Source: Poriferisodalis sp965208485 (GTDB lineage Bacteria > Actinomycetota > Acidimicrobiia > Acidimicrobiales > Poriferisodalaceae). From it: 64,000 bases of DNA. The notes beneath the pieces were generated by a model. It saw nothing but the letters and a program-made list of their open reading frames with translations. It did not search any database and was not told where the DNA came from. Where the stretch lies: positions 3,596,001 through 3,660,000 of the forward strand of contig NZ_OZ242344.1 of the NCBI RefSeq assembly GCF_965208485.1, read 5' to 3'. This document shows, piece after piece, positions 53,651 through 61,700 of this stretch. The position numbers and the translations under genes were made by a program. Each line of letters opens with the position of its first letter. Position 1 is the stretch's first letter.

Positions 53651-54087
53651 AGCGCTCTGTACCTCAAAGCGACGGGGTTCAGCCCCTACGCGTACCAACG
53701 GCGCGTCGCCGAGGAGGGGCTTCCTGAGCTGCTGCAAGTTTCCACTGGTTGCGGAAAGACGGAGTCGGTTGGAGCGACGCCGACTGGCGACTCAATCCTG
53801 ACCGTGATGCTGTGTTCGTCGGGACGATCGACATGCTCTTGTCCCGAGCCCTCAACCGCGGATACGCCGATCGCCGGTGGCATTGGCCAATGTCCTTCGG
53901 CGGATTCAATAGCGGAACGCACTGGGTGTATACAGATGCCGCCCTGTCCGAACCAGGTCCGGCAGGCAAGATCGTCGTCAGCACGCAGGTTCTCGAAGCT
54001 GGCATCGATCTTTCAGCCGCGCTCCTGTTTACCGAAGCGGCTCCGTGGCCGTCGGTCGTGCAGCGCGCCGGACGCTGCAATCGGGCT
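53651..54087 (+). pseudogene. Decayed Cas3-type CRISPR helicase remnant
   Basis: Three pieces of a Cas3-like helicase survive in two frames. Piece one (53651-53764) reads ATGFSPYAYQRRVAEEGLPELL and VSTGCGKTE, the N-terminal region and Walker A. After a frame change, piece two (from 53785) reads DRDAVFVGTIDMLLSRALNRG and WHWPMSFGG, the 'GT-DMLLSRALNRGY' segment typical of Cas3. Piece three reads KIVVSTQVLEAGIDLSA and APWPSVVQRAGRCNRA, helicase motifs V-VI. The DEAD-box motif, most of the body and the HD nuclease are absent. It differs clearly from the intact cas3 at 58775, so it is not a recent duplicate. The end is cut by the truncated AAA_14 gene. Confidence 0.8.
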
Positions 54088-54397
54088 CGTCCACCAGCAC
54101 CCGCAGCGACGCGAACATTTCGGGCATGCGCTGTGCCTCGTCGATCACGATGGTCTCCCCGCGATCGCGCAGGGCGAGCATCGGCTCGGCCAATCGGTCG
54201 CGGTCGCGGTAGTCCTCGAGGTCGAACAGTGCCGCAGGCGACGGATCGATGACCCGACGGACCAGAGTCGACTTGCCCGCCTGGCGTGGCCCGGTCAGCA
54301 GCGTCACCGGGGCGTGAGCAACCGCATCACGCAGCGCCCGCTCATCATCCGGCCGAGGCACGAACTTCACGCCAGCAACTCTATCCTTGAAAATCAA
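54080..54397 (-). pseudogene. Truncated AAA_14 ATPase (5' fragment)
   Basis: The minus-strand reading has Walker A LLTGPRQAGKST, FDLEDYRDRDRLAEP and the Walker B-like TIVIDEAQRMPEMFASLRVLVD, all from the N-terminal third of an AAA_14/DUF4143 protein. Then it runs into the antisense of the Cas3 remnant at about 54080-54090. The DUF4143 half is missing. A TTG at 54397 or a GTG at 54370 may have been the start. It is a different lineage from the intact gene at 49217. The promoter dyad (54384-54422) is preserved, so a truncated product could still be made. Confidence 0.72.
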
Positions 54398-54422
54398 GCA
54401 AGCAATAGCGGGTTTTCAAGGA
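54384..54422. promoter_or_regulatory. Inverted repeat TCCTTGAAAA-N19-TTTTCAAGGA
   Basis: Perfect 10-bp arms at 54384-54393 and 54413-54422 around a 19-nt spacer, at the 5' end of the truncated AAA_14 gene. Nine of the arm positions are shared with the dyad at 51633-51669, and the spacer length is identical. The spacer sequences themselves differ. Confidence 0.6.
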
Positions 54423-54462
54423 AATCGCGGTATCTGGGCACGTGTGCTCAGGGCTTGGCGCT

Positions 54463-54825
54463 TCAACCGATGACGCCGAAGGTGTTGAGCCAGATCGGCA
54501 CTCCTAGGGAGAGTCCGACCGAGATCATGGTGCCCGCCAGCCAGTAGTGGCGATGCTGGGCGGCGCGCCGATCCTCGGCGCGTTGTGCTGCGTGCTCGCC
54601 GCGCAGCGCGGCAAAGCCGGCGTTCATCTCGTCCTTGGTGGCGAACGTGGCGGTGTGCGCGATGAACTCGGCCGTGTGTCGTGATAGTTCAGCAGAGAGA
54701 TGGTCTTTGGTGACCAGGTCCGACAAGGGTGCCGGTGCCAGGCAGGCCATCAGATACTCGGCCAGCGGCTCGTCGGTCTGCTCACGCAGCCAAGCATAGA
54801 GACGGATTCGCTGCTGTTCAGACAT
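54463..54825 (-). CDS. Small tail-anchored membrane protein
   Basis: A 120-residue protein of no recognised family. The ATG at 54825 has an excellent AGGAGG 5 nt upstream. Residues 1-85 are polar and helical with LVTKDHLSAEL and FATKDEMNAGF repeats of a 'TKD' motif and probable coiled coil. Residues about 95-118 form one C-terminal transmembrane segment (WLAGTMISVGLSLGVPIWL). The layout resembles the protein at 55023-55289. Similar small coiled-coil/TM proteins are common in actinobacterial accessory regions, but their role is unknown. Confidence 0.75.
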   Translation of the reverse strand: MSEQQRIRLYAWLREQTDEPLAEYLMACLAPAPLSDLVTKDHLSAELSRHTAEFIAHTATFATKDEMNAGFAALRGEHAAQRAEDRRAAQHRHYWLAGTMISVGLSLGVPIWLNTFGVIG

Positions 54826-55022
54826 GTTGTCCTCCTGATGCGATCGGTTCTGACAGCGAACCCTAGAAATTCCATGTCGATGGTTTCCATGTATTTTCTG
54901 TCCCGACACGCTCCGCGATGCGGCGAACCGGGTTCCGCTGGCGCCGCCGAGTTCACCTGAGTAGCAAACCGCCTCGCGTACGGCCGCGGCACGGGTGGCG
55001 AATGCGGCTCGGGCTAGCCGGC

Positions 55023-55289
55023 TCAGGTCAGAGCGCTGATGGTGAGCGGCACCCAGATGGTCAGCATGAAACCGGCCATGGTGACCATGAGCATCCGTGT
55101 CTGGCGCACCAGCGCTGCGTCGACGTAGCCGCGCATTCGTTCTTCGGACGCTGCGAGGTCGTCTTTGGTTGCGAGGAAGTCGGTGCCGTCGGGGTAGACG
55201 CACTTCATCAGCGTGGCGGCCGGCTTCTCGCCGAGCGTGTCGATGAGCTTCTGCACCATCTCGGTCCGTTCGATCTCGTCGATTGCCAT
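55023..55289 (-). CDS. Small tail-anchored membrane protein, relative of the preceding one
   Basis: An 88-residue protein. The ATG at 55289 is preceded by AGGAG at 8 nt. An N-terminal helix (IDEIERTEMVQKLIDTLG) leads to FLATKDDLAASEERMRGYVDAALVRQ, a 'TKDDL' coiled-coil segment shared with the neighbour at 54463. A single C-terminal transmembrane helix (MLMVTMAGFMLTIWVPLTI) follows. The 197 bp between the two genes hold no supported gene. No known function. Two related genes in tandem suggest duplication and divergence or hetero-oligomers. Confidence 0.72.
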   Translation of the reverse strand: MAIDEIERTEMVQKLIDTLGEKPAATLMKCVYPDGTDFLATKDDLAASEERMRGYVDAALVRQTRMLMVTMAGFMLTIWVPLTISALT

Positions 55290-55419
55290 GGGTGTCGCTC
55301 CTGAATGTAGGTGTGGCCAGGAGAACGCCTCCGACGATCTCGGACGGCGGCCGGCGCGGACATGCGCAGCGGACGTAGGACTCCGAGGCGAGACGGCCTT
55401 TGCACTGCGTTGTACTCTT

Positions 55420-55437
55420 AGAGGGCGTGGTAGCGAC
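55420..55437. repeat. CRISPR-repeat-like segment A (half element)
   Basis: This 18-nt segment matches 55689-55706 at 15 of 18 positions (AGAGGGNGNGGTNGCGAC). On the opposite strand it begins GTCGC-N-ACC and runs into CCCTCT, the kind of start I recall for type I-U/I-G repeats. It lacks the CGGCCCTCATTG half. Could be chance; a partial repeat is the alternative. Confidence 0.4.
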
Positions 55438-55489
55438 TAACGCAGCTAGGGTGTACCTTGTGATTGAATTTGGAAGGGAGGTAGTACCC

Positions 55490-55645
55490 ATGCATCGAGA
55501 GCAGATCATGATTCGGCTGCGGGCTCAGCGACGGCAATCGGTTTTTGGAAGGGACTCGGACCTGCGGGCTGCGAAGGTCAAGCTGACGCAGACGAACGGC
55601 CGATGGACGACGTTGTGGCGGAAACCGTGGCGCGTTGGCCGCTGA
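55490..55645 (+). CDS. Possible 51-residue basic protein
   Basis: A short frame opens with an ATG that has a near-ideal AAGGGAGGT 7 nt upstream and ends at 55645. The product is very basic (many Arg/Lys) and starts MHREQIMIRLRAQRRQ, with two Trp near its C-terminus. It has no recognisable domain, signal peptide or membrane segment. It lies between repeat-like segments A and B and on the same strand as the cas genes. The strong ribosome site is the only positive coding evidence; it may be a small toxin-like or regulatory peptide, or not a gene. Confidence 0.35.
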   Translation: MHREQIMIRLRAQRRQSVFGRDSDLRAAKVKLTQTNGRWTTLWRKPWRVGR

Positions 55646-55673
55646 CGCGATCGCTATTGCCGCTGCTGAGTAG

Positions 55674-55706
55674 CGGCCCTCATTGTAGAGAGGGTGCGGT
55701 CGCGAC
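55674..55706. repeat. CRISPR-repeat-like segment B (complete element with hairpin)
   Basis: This 33-nt segment starts CGGCCCTCATTG and ends AGAGGGTGCGGTCGCGAC. CCCTC (55677-55681) and GAGGG (55690-55694) form a 5-bp stem with an 8-nt loop, as in many class 1 CRISPR repeats. It shares the first half with segment C and the second half with segment A. The size is close to a 36-nt repeat. Confidence 0.5.
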
Positions 55707-55743
55707 GTTGGCGCAGACCGACTTCACTTGCCGGAGAAATCTT

Positions 55744-55767
55744 CGGCCCTCATTGCTTCCTGGCGAC
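55744..55767. repeat. CRISPR-repeat-like segment C (degenerate)
   Basis: CGGCCCTCATTG recurs here exactly 70 bp after segment B, the period expected for a 36-nt repeat plus a 34-nt spacer. The second half is shortened, reaching GGCGAC at 55762-55767, and the stem is lost. Together B and C look like a two-repeat mini-array with one spacer. Confidence 0.45.
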
Positions 55768-55864
55768 CTGCGGGAGCGCTGCGGAGCAACCCACCCGTTC
55801 GTGTCACACCCCCGCGCGAGAGTGTTGAGTACGCCTGAAGGCGTTCCCGAGAGGAGTTTGCACC

Positions 55865-57091
55865 ATGTCCGAACTGACCTATGAGAAGTTGCGGGATGCC
55901 GTGGCGGGCGGGGCCGTAGCGCTGCGCTCGATCATGAGCCTGCAGCCAGCCGACGGTGCGGGGGGCAAGGTGTTTCCGCCGACCTATGCGGTAGCCAACA
56001 ACGCACCTCACAAGTACGCAGTGGAGGAGCGGCAGGTCGGTGAGCGGATCGTGACGACGGTCCTGCTGGACTCCGTTGCATCGCAGGCAAACCGGGCTGA
56101 GCTAGCGCTGCTGGAAGGCTGGGAGGCCGGCGAGCTGAGCTTTCCCGTCGCTTTCGTCGACTTCCGCGGCCAAGAGGGCGTCGACGACATCGGCCGACTG
56201 ACGGTGCTCGAGGCACCGCATCGCTTGGCGGATGCGATCTTCCGTGACAGCTTGCTCGACGGCACCCTGTTCCGACTGTCGGATGTCGGCCGGGAGATCA
56301 CCGATGCACAGCCTCGCAACGCGACCGCGATGTTCCGCTACGCGCCGACGGCACTGCTGTTCGGCCAGTGGGACTCCACCGGTCCAAAGGGCGGTCTCGG
56401 GGCGAAATTCCAGCGGGCCTACGTGTCCGAGGTAGTCGGGTTGGATGCGCAACCAGGGGTGAAGGTCGGGAGCCGGATTGACCCGCTGCAGATTGAGCGC
56501 GACGCCGCCGTCATCTTTGAGCACAAGGACCCAGATCAGCGCTGGACACTCGATAAGGACGAGGCTGCGGAGGAGAAGGGCAAGGCCAAGACTGCCGGCT
56601 CGGATGGCCGTCCGTCCCAGATCAACCACGGGAACATCCCACCGTTGATTGATGATCTCGCCGGAGGGGTGACGATCTCGTCTGCTCGCCAGACCAGCGT
56701 GCTGTCGTTGGCGGCCCTTCGCCGGCTCAAGTTCGCTGACGCAGGTCGCGAAGGGGCGCTGGCAGCTCGGACGGCGGTTGCCGCGCTGGGTGTCGCCGCC
56801 ATCGCGTACGGCTATGAAATGGACTTCGATCTGCGATCACGTTGCCTGCTCATCCCGGAACGCGCGCCGTCGGTCGAGCTGGTCCGACGTGATGGTTCGG
56901 CGCCTGAGGCAGTGGAGATCGGTCGGGCGGCGAGCGCCGCGCTGGTCTCTCAAGCGGCCAGTGCTGCTGCAGAGGCGGGCATTGGCTGGGCAACCGACGA
57001 GATCAAGCTCCTTCCGGCCCCCAAGCTGGTCGAACTGCTTCGTCGCAGCCGGGAGGTGTCCGCTCGCGAGGACGTAACGGAGTCGGCATGA
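55865..57091 (+). CDS. csb1: Type I-G CRISPR Cas7-group protein Csb1 (GSU0053 family)
   Basis: Backbone subunit of the type I-G (I-U) effector complex that coats the crRNA. The 408-residue protein shows Csb1 hallmarks: KVFPPTYAV, the VLLDSVASQANRAELALL motif, SLPHRLADAI-like (APHRLADAIFRDS), TALLFGQWDSTGPKGGLGAKFQRA and ISSARQTSVLSLAALRRL. An acidic insertion lies at about 225-245. The start is the ATG at 55865 with GAGAGGAG 8 nt upstream. It is the first gene of the operon, followed by csb2 with a 4-nt overlap. Fast expression control may involve the repeat-like elements in its leader. Confidence 0.93.
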   Translation: MSELTYEKLRDAVAGGAVALRSIMSLQPADGAGGKVFPPTYAVANNAPHKYAVEERQVGERIVTTVLLDSVASQANRAELALLEGWEAGELSFPVAFVDFRGQEGVDDIGRLTVLEAPHRLADAIFRDSLLDGTLFRLSDVGREITDAQPRNATAMFRYAPTALLFGQWDSTGPKGGLGAKFQRAYVSEVVGLDAQPGVKVGSRIDPLQIERDAAVIFEHKDPDQRWTLDKDEAAEEKGKAKTAGSDGRPSQINHGNIPPLIDDLAGGVTISSARQTSVLSLAALRRLKFADAGREGALAARTAVAALGVAAIAYGYEMDFDLRSRCLLIPERAPSVELVRRDGSAPEAVEIGRAASAALVSQAASAAAEAGIGWATDEIKLLPAPKLVELLRRSREVSAREDVTESA

Positions 57092-58785
57092 TCGCCATCG
57101 AAGTGGTGCTCCTGACTGGCCGCTACGTCGCGACCGCTCATCACGACCGTCGTGAACACGAGTGGCCACCTCACCCAGCGCGCGTGTTCTCTGCTCTTGT
57201 CGCGACATGGGCGGACGCCGCCGAGCCCGATGCCGAGCAGCGGAAGGCTCTGGAGTGGCTCGAGCGCCAAGACCCACCTGAGATCGCGGCCTCTCGGGAC
57301 GACGATGTGGCGGTCCGGCGTGCCGTGAGCCATTTCGTGCCGGTGAATGATGCATCTGTGGTCGCGGGTGCTCAGTACCGCACGCGCGCACGGCGCCTCG
57401 CCGAATTCGTCGATCAGTACGAAGATGAGGCTGAGTCATCCGGCAACACGCTGACTCGCAGCGCTGAGCGCCTACGCGACAAGATCGACAAGGAACGCGC
57501 TGTTGACTCGCTCGTGACTACTGCAGGCAAGACCAACCCGACTGCAGCAGCGCAGATGCTGCCTGATGGTCGTACCAAGCAGGAACGCCACTTCCCGTCG
57601 GTGACGCCTGCAGATTCACGCGTGGTCTACCGGTGGGATGCTGACTTGGACGCAAGCAGCCGAGCGGCGTTGGGTGAACTGTTGGCTGGCGTGACCCGGA
57701 TCGGCCATTCCTCTTCGCTGGTGTCGTGCCGGTTGACCGAAGAAGTGCTGGAACCGACTCTGCAACCAGGTGCCGGCACGCGGATGCTTCGTTGCACCCA
57801 ACGAGGCCAACTCGCAGCGCTCGAGCAGATGCACGCCGGGCACGCAAGTATTCGTCCACGCTCTCTGCCATTCGTTGGGGTGCCGTATAGCGAGGCTGAA
57901 GACGGTCACGATCACGACGGCGTCGCCATTCGGCCCGACCTCGCAGGCGACCTAGTGGTCTTTGAGTTGCCGGCTGAGGCCCGTCGAATGCCGGTCACCC
58001 GAGTGGTTGAGTTCACCCAGGCGATGCGCGGAGCGATCTTCCGGCATGCCGCCGACCCACTTCCCGAAGGACTGAGCGGTCACACGCCTGATGGCGCGCC
58101 GAGCCGCGATCCGCACGCCGTATTCCTGGGTCTGCCCTTCGTTGGCCACCCCCATGCTGATGGCCGCCTGATAGGTCTGGCGATGATGCTGCCTGCTGGC
58201 ATGAGCGACGACGCACGTCATGCAGCTCTGCGGGCAGTAGGGCATTGGGAAGAAAGCACCGGACCTCGCGGCCTGTGCATGCTGATGCTGCCCGGCGGCC
58301 GAACCTTCGACTTGATGCGTAAGCAGCCGCCATTCGAGCTCAGCACCTTGCGTACCGCCACGTGGTCGCGGCCTTCGTCGGAGTGGATCAGCGCAACGCC
58401 GATCGCGCTCCCGAAGAATCCCGGCCGGTTGACCTCCGGGTCGCCGGCCGCGCGGGCGAGGGCATGGGCGGCGGCTGAGGAAGAGGTGCGTCAGTCGTGC
58501 ATACACGTCGGGCTGCCTGAGCCGGCCGCAGTTGCAGTGTCGCTGGACCCGCTGATTCCCGGCGGGCGGCCAGCCGGTCACTACCCCGCCTTTGTGCAGG
58601 GCACTCGACGGGGCGATGGCGTCCGCCGCCGTTTGGTGCACGCCGCGGTGCGGTTCGATGAGGACATCAGCGGACCGCTCGTACTGGGCTCGGGCAGATT
58701 CCTCGGTCTCGGCCTCATGCGACCTGTCTTGCGGCAGCACTCGCTCACCCGGGACGGCGACCCGCAGGTCGGCCATGAGCGCTGA
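57088..58785 (+). CDS. csb2: Type I-G CRISPR Csb2 (Cas5-Cas6 fusion, GSU0054 family)
   Basis: Signature protein of subtype I-G, 565 residues. The N-terminal Cas5-like RAMP domain starts IAIEVVLLTGRYVATAHHD and has EWPPHPARVFSALVATW, the family's most conserved motif. The C-terminal Cas6-like domain ends with a glycine-rich loop, GPLVLGSGRFLGLGLMRP, as expected for the pre-crRNA-processing half. An acidic/charged middle joins them. The ATG overlaps the csb1 stop by 4 nt, and the 3' end overlaps cas3 by 11 nt. It would both cap the crRNA 5' handle and cut precursor crRNA. The putative catalytic His cannot be assigned with certainty. Confidence 0.92.
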   Translation: MIAIEVVLLTGRYVATAHHDRREHEWPPHPARVFSALVATWADAAEPDAEQRKALEWLERQDPPEIAASRDDDVAVRRAVSHFVPVNDASVVAGAQYRTRARRLAEFVDQYEDEAESSGNTLTRSAERLRDKIDKERAVDSLVTTAGKTNPTAAAQMLPDGRTKQERHFPSVTPADSRVVYRWDADLDASSRAALGELLAGVTRIGHSSSLVSCRLTEEVLEPTLQPGAGTRMLRCTQRGQLAALEQMHAGHASIRPRSLPFVGVPYSEAEDGHDHDGVAIRPDLAGDLVVFELPAEARRMPVTRVVEFTQAMRGAIFRHAADPLPEGLSGHTPDGAPSRDPHAVFLGLPFVGHPHADGRLIGLAMMLPAGMSDDARHAALRAVGHWEESTGPRGLCMLMLPGGRTFDLMRKQPPFELSTLRTATWSRPSSEWISATPIALPKNPGRLTSGSPAARARAWAAAEEEVRQSCIHVGLPEPAAVAVSLDPLIPGGRPAGHYPAFVQGTRRGDGVRRRLVHAAVRFDEDISGPLVLGSGRFLGLGLMRPVLRQHSLTRDGDPQVGHER

Positions 58786-61700
58786 ACTGCTTTCTGCCGC
58801 TGACTTCGAGGAGTACTTCTTCTCAGTTCACGGTAACGAGCCCTATCCGTGGCAGGTGCGTTTGACAGACCAAGTACTCGCCGAGGGTCGATGGCCGGAT
58901 GTGATCGACCTGCCGACTGGCGCTGGCAAGACGGCAGTGCTCGACTCAGCGGTCTTCGCGCTCGCCGTCCGCCCCGAGGTGTTCCCGAGACGCATCGTTT
59001 TTGTCATCGACCGTCGCATCGTGGTCGATCAGGTGTGCAAGAGAGCTCGACAGATCAGCGAATCCATTCGTGCCGCGGACAGCGGGGTGCTCGCCAGAGT
59101 GCGCGGAGCGCTCGGCGAGGTCGCCGGTGATGCCGATTCGCACATAGGTGTTTCTGCGCTGCGCGGCGGCATTCCGCTTGACAACGACTGGGCAACACGG
59201 CCCGATCAGCCGTGGGTGATGGTCTCCACGGTGGATCAGTTCGGTTCGAAGCTGTTGTTCCGCGGCTACGGCATCAGCGAAGTGATGCGGCCGATCCACG
59301 CCGGACTTGCGGGCAATGACTGCCTGGTCATCCTCGATGAGGTTCACCTGAGCAAGCCGTTTGCCGCCACGCTGCGGGACGTGCGGATCGAGCCGTCGGC
59401 GAACTCCTTCAATGGTTCATTGCTGCCCCAGCGAGGCGGGATCGTCGAGATGTCTGCCACACCGTTGATTGCAGACGGGGTCAGGTTTGCGTTGCATCCC
59501 GGCATCGATCTCGAGGGCGGCAGCGAGGCCGTTGCGCGGCTCAGGCGTATCGCTCGGTCCGCCAAGCGTGCTCGCTTGACCGAGGTAACGGGCCGGGACG
59601 CGCATTCGGCACTGCCCAAAGAGGTCGTGCGAATAGTCCAGGAGGACTTGCGCGGCGACGAGCGAAGCATCGGCGTGATCGTGAACCGCGTCCGCACGGC
59701 GCGCGAGGTGCAGCGCGCCTTGTCCGAGGCCGGCGTCACGGCGCACCTTCTCACCGGTCGCATGCGACCGCTGGACCGCCAGCGACGACTCCGCAAAATC
59801 GAAACTCTGGTCGCCCCAGACAGGCGCGACCCCGATGCGGAGCGCACTGTCGTTGTGGCGACCCAGGCCATCGAGGTCGGCGCCGACTTCAGCTTCGATG
59901 CGCTCGTCACCGAGGCATGTCCGCTCGACAGTCTCCGCCAGCGCGTCGGCCGTCTCGACCGCCGCGGCACCTTGGCTGAGCGCACAGGCGAGCCCGCACG
60001 CTGCTGGGTGCTTGGCCTCAAAGCAGAACTCGCGAGCAAGCGGCCCGACCCGATCTACGGGGAAGCCGTTCGGGTGACGTGGAACGAGCTTTCTGCTCGG
60101 GCCGTTGACTCTCAGATCGACATCGGCCCTGCGAGCAAGCAACTCAACGACTTTCCCCGAGAGGCGGGCGCGCCAGCCCGAACGGCCCCTCTGCTCCTGC
60201 CCACGCACATGGACGCATGGACACAGACAAGTCCCGAGCCGCTGGTTCAGCCCGAGATCACAGACTTCTTGCACGGCTTCGACGACAACCCGCCCGAGCC
60301 CGAGGTTGCCCTTGTGTGGCGCCGGGACCGCAGCACAGAAGCGCTGCGATTGGTGCCGCCCCGTCCAGCAGAACAGCTGCAGGTGCCGCTCTCAGCCGCC
60401 AAGGCATGGCTGCGAGGCGCCGACGAGACACCGGTCGCCGATGTCGCGAGCGCGGCTACTGATGCTGGGCGAGGCAGGGCTGACGATACGTCGACCGCTC
60501 CGTTGTCGAGATCAGTCCTGCGGTACATCGGAGGCAACGACGTCGTGCAGCCAGTCGATGTCGAGGACATCGGGCCCGGCGATGTGCTGCTGGTTCATCC
60601 ACGCATCGGCGGCCTCAGCGAAGGCACTTGGAACCCGCTCCACACTGAGAAAGCTGACACTCGACCAAGCGCCGGAGGCGGATTGGCAGTGCCTGACTCG
60701 GCAGTGGATGATCTCGGCGACGAAGCCCAGTGGGCCTACCAGCGTCGCCGCACGATTCGACTCGACGGACAGCTCGAAGACCAGCTCAGAAAGTGGCTCG
60801 GTGACGATGCGCCGACGATGCTCCGGCCGACCAGCGACGAAGCACCGGGCGACAGCTTCGCTGAGGAGAACCTGAGCTCGCCCAAAGAGAGCGCACGGCG
60901 GTGGATCGATGATGTGCTCGCTCACGCCCCCGTTGCGGTACCGCTGCATTTGCAGTGGCTCGCGGGCGATCCAGACGCCGATGACGAAACAAGACTCGGC
61001 ACGCTTCACGTCCTGAAGTCCGGAGAATTCGACATCGAGCTGGTCAGCGGCCCGGTTAACGGGCTGAGCCCTCGCCAGCCATCGGAGTACTACTACGTCC
61101 TCGCCGAGCGCTCCGTGGAGTCGACAACGCTGTCGAACGATGACGATGCATCATTGACAGGCACCGGAGTGCCGTTGGCAGCACATCTCAGCGGCGTAGG
61201 CCAACGTGCTGAAGACTTCGCTGTGCGACTCGGGCTGTCGCCGGAGCTGGCGAGCGACTTGAGACTCGCAGGCGAACTGCATGATCTCGGCAAAGTCGAC
61301 ACCAGATTCCAGGCGCAGATGGTCGGACACGATGCAGTCAGACTGGCAATGCAGGCGGCCCCACTCGCGAAGTCACTTCGAGGTGTTCGCACCCGCCCTG
61401 ACGCTTGGCCGCCCGTGCGCCACGAAGTTGCGAGCGTGGCCTTGGCGCAGTCGGCAGACCAAGTCCTTAGGCAGGCCGACGATCCCGACCTGGTGCTGCA
61501 TCTGGTTGCGACCCACCACGGCAGAGGCCGACCGTTGCCCCGCATCGTCCGAGACGACTGCCCTCAATCCCTCAGGTACGAAATGGGGGGCGTCGTGCTG
61601 CGCGCTCGAACCGACTTCAGCGAAACACCCTTGGCGCTGGACATGGCCGATCGCTTTTGGCGGCTCAGCGCCAAGTACGGGCACCACGGCCTCGCCTGGC

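Larger units (their letters stand above)
55290..55864. other. 575-bp intergenic region upstream of the CRISPR-Cas operon
   Basis: This is the longest non-coding stretch in the window. It contains three segments resembling one another and a CRISPR repeat (listed separately), one plausible 51-codon reading frame, a small ACGCC-TGAA-GGCGT hairpin (55831-55844) and the csb1 ribosome site GAGAGGAG (55849-55856). No array with regular perfect repeats is present. The promoter for the cas operon should lie here, but I could not place it with confidence. Confidence 0.7.

Noticed and set aside
49217..54397. Recent duplication linking the AAA-DUF4143 gene (49217) and the truncated AAA_14 gene (54080-54397)
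   Set aside because: They share only family motifs; the sequences between motifs differ, so they are separate acquisitions.
49217..55289. Integrase, transposase or phage genes that would define the accessory region as a classical mobile island
   Set aside because: No recombinase or phage structural gene is visible, and no flanking tRNA; only the 99-bp MITE-like element suggests transposition.
48748..55844. ACGCCTGAAGGCG palindrome found both after hpf and before csb1
   Set aside because: A 13-mer shared by chance is expected many times in 64 kb of GC-rich DNA, and the two contexts are unrelated.
55290..55864. A true CRISPR array
   Set aside because: Only two or three imperfect repeat-like segments are present with one 70-bp period; no run of identical repeats and spacers was found anywhere in the window.
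57125..57150. GTCGCGACCGC in csb2, an 11-nt match to the reverse complement of repeat-like segment B
   Set aside because: It encodes the conserved RYVATA motif of Csb2, so coding constraint explains it and no second half of the repeat is present.
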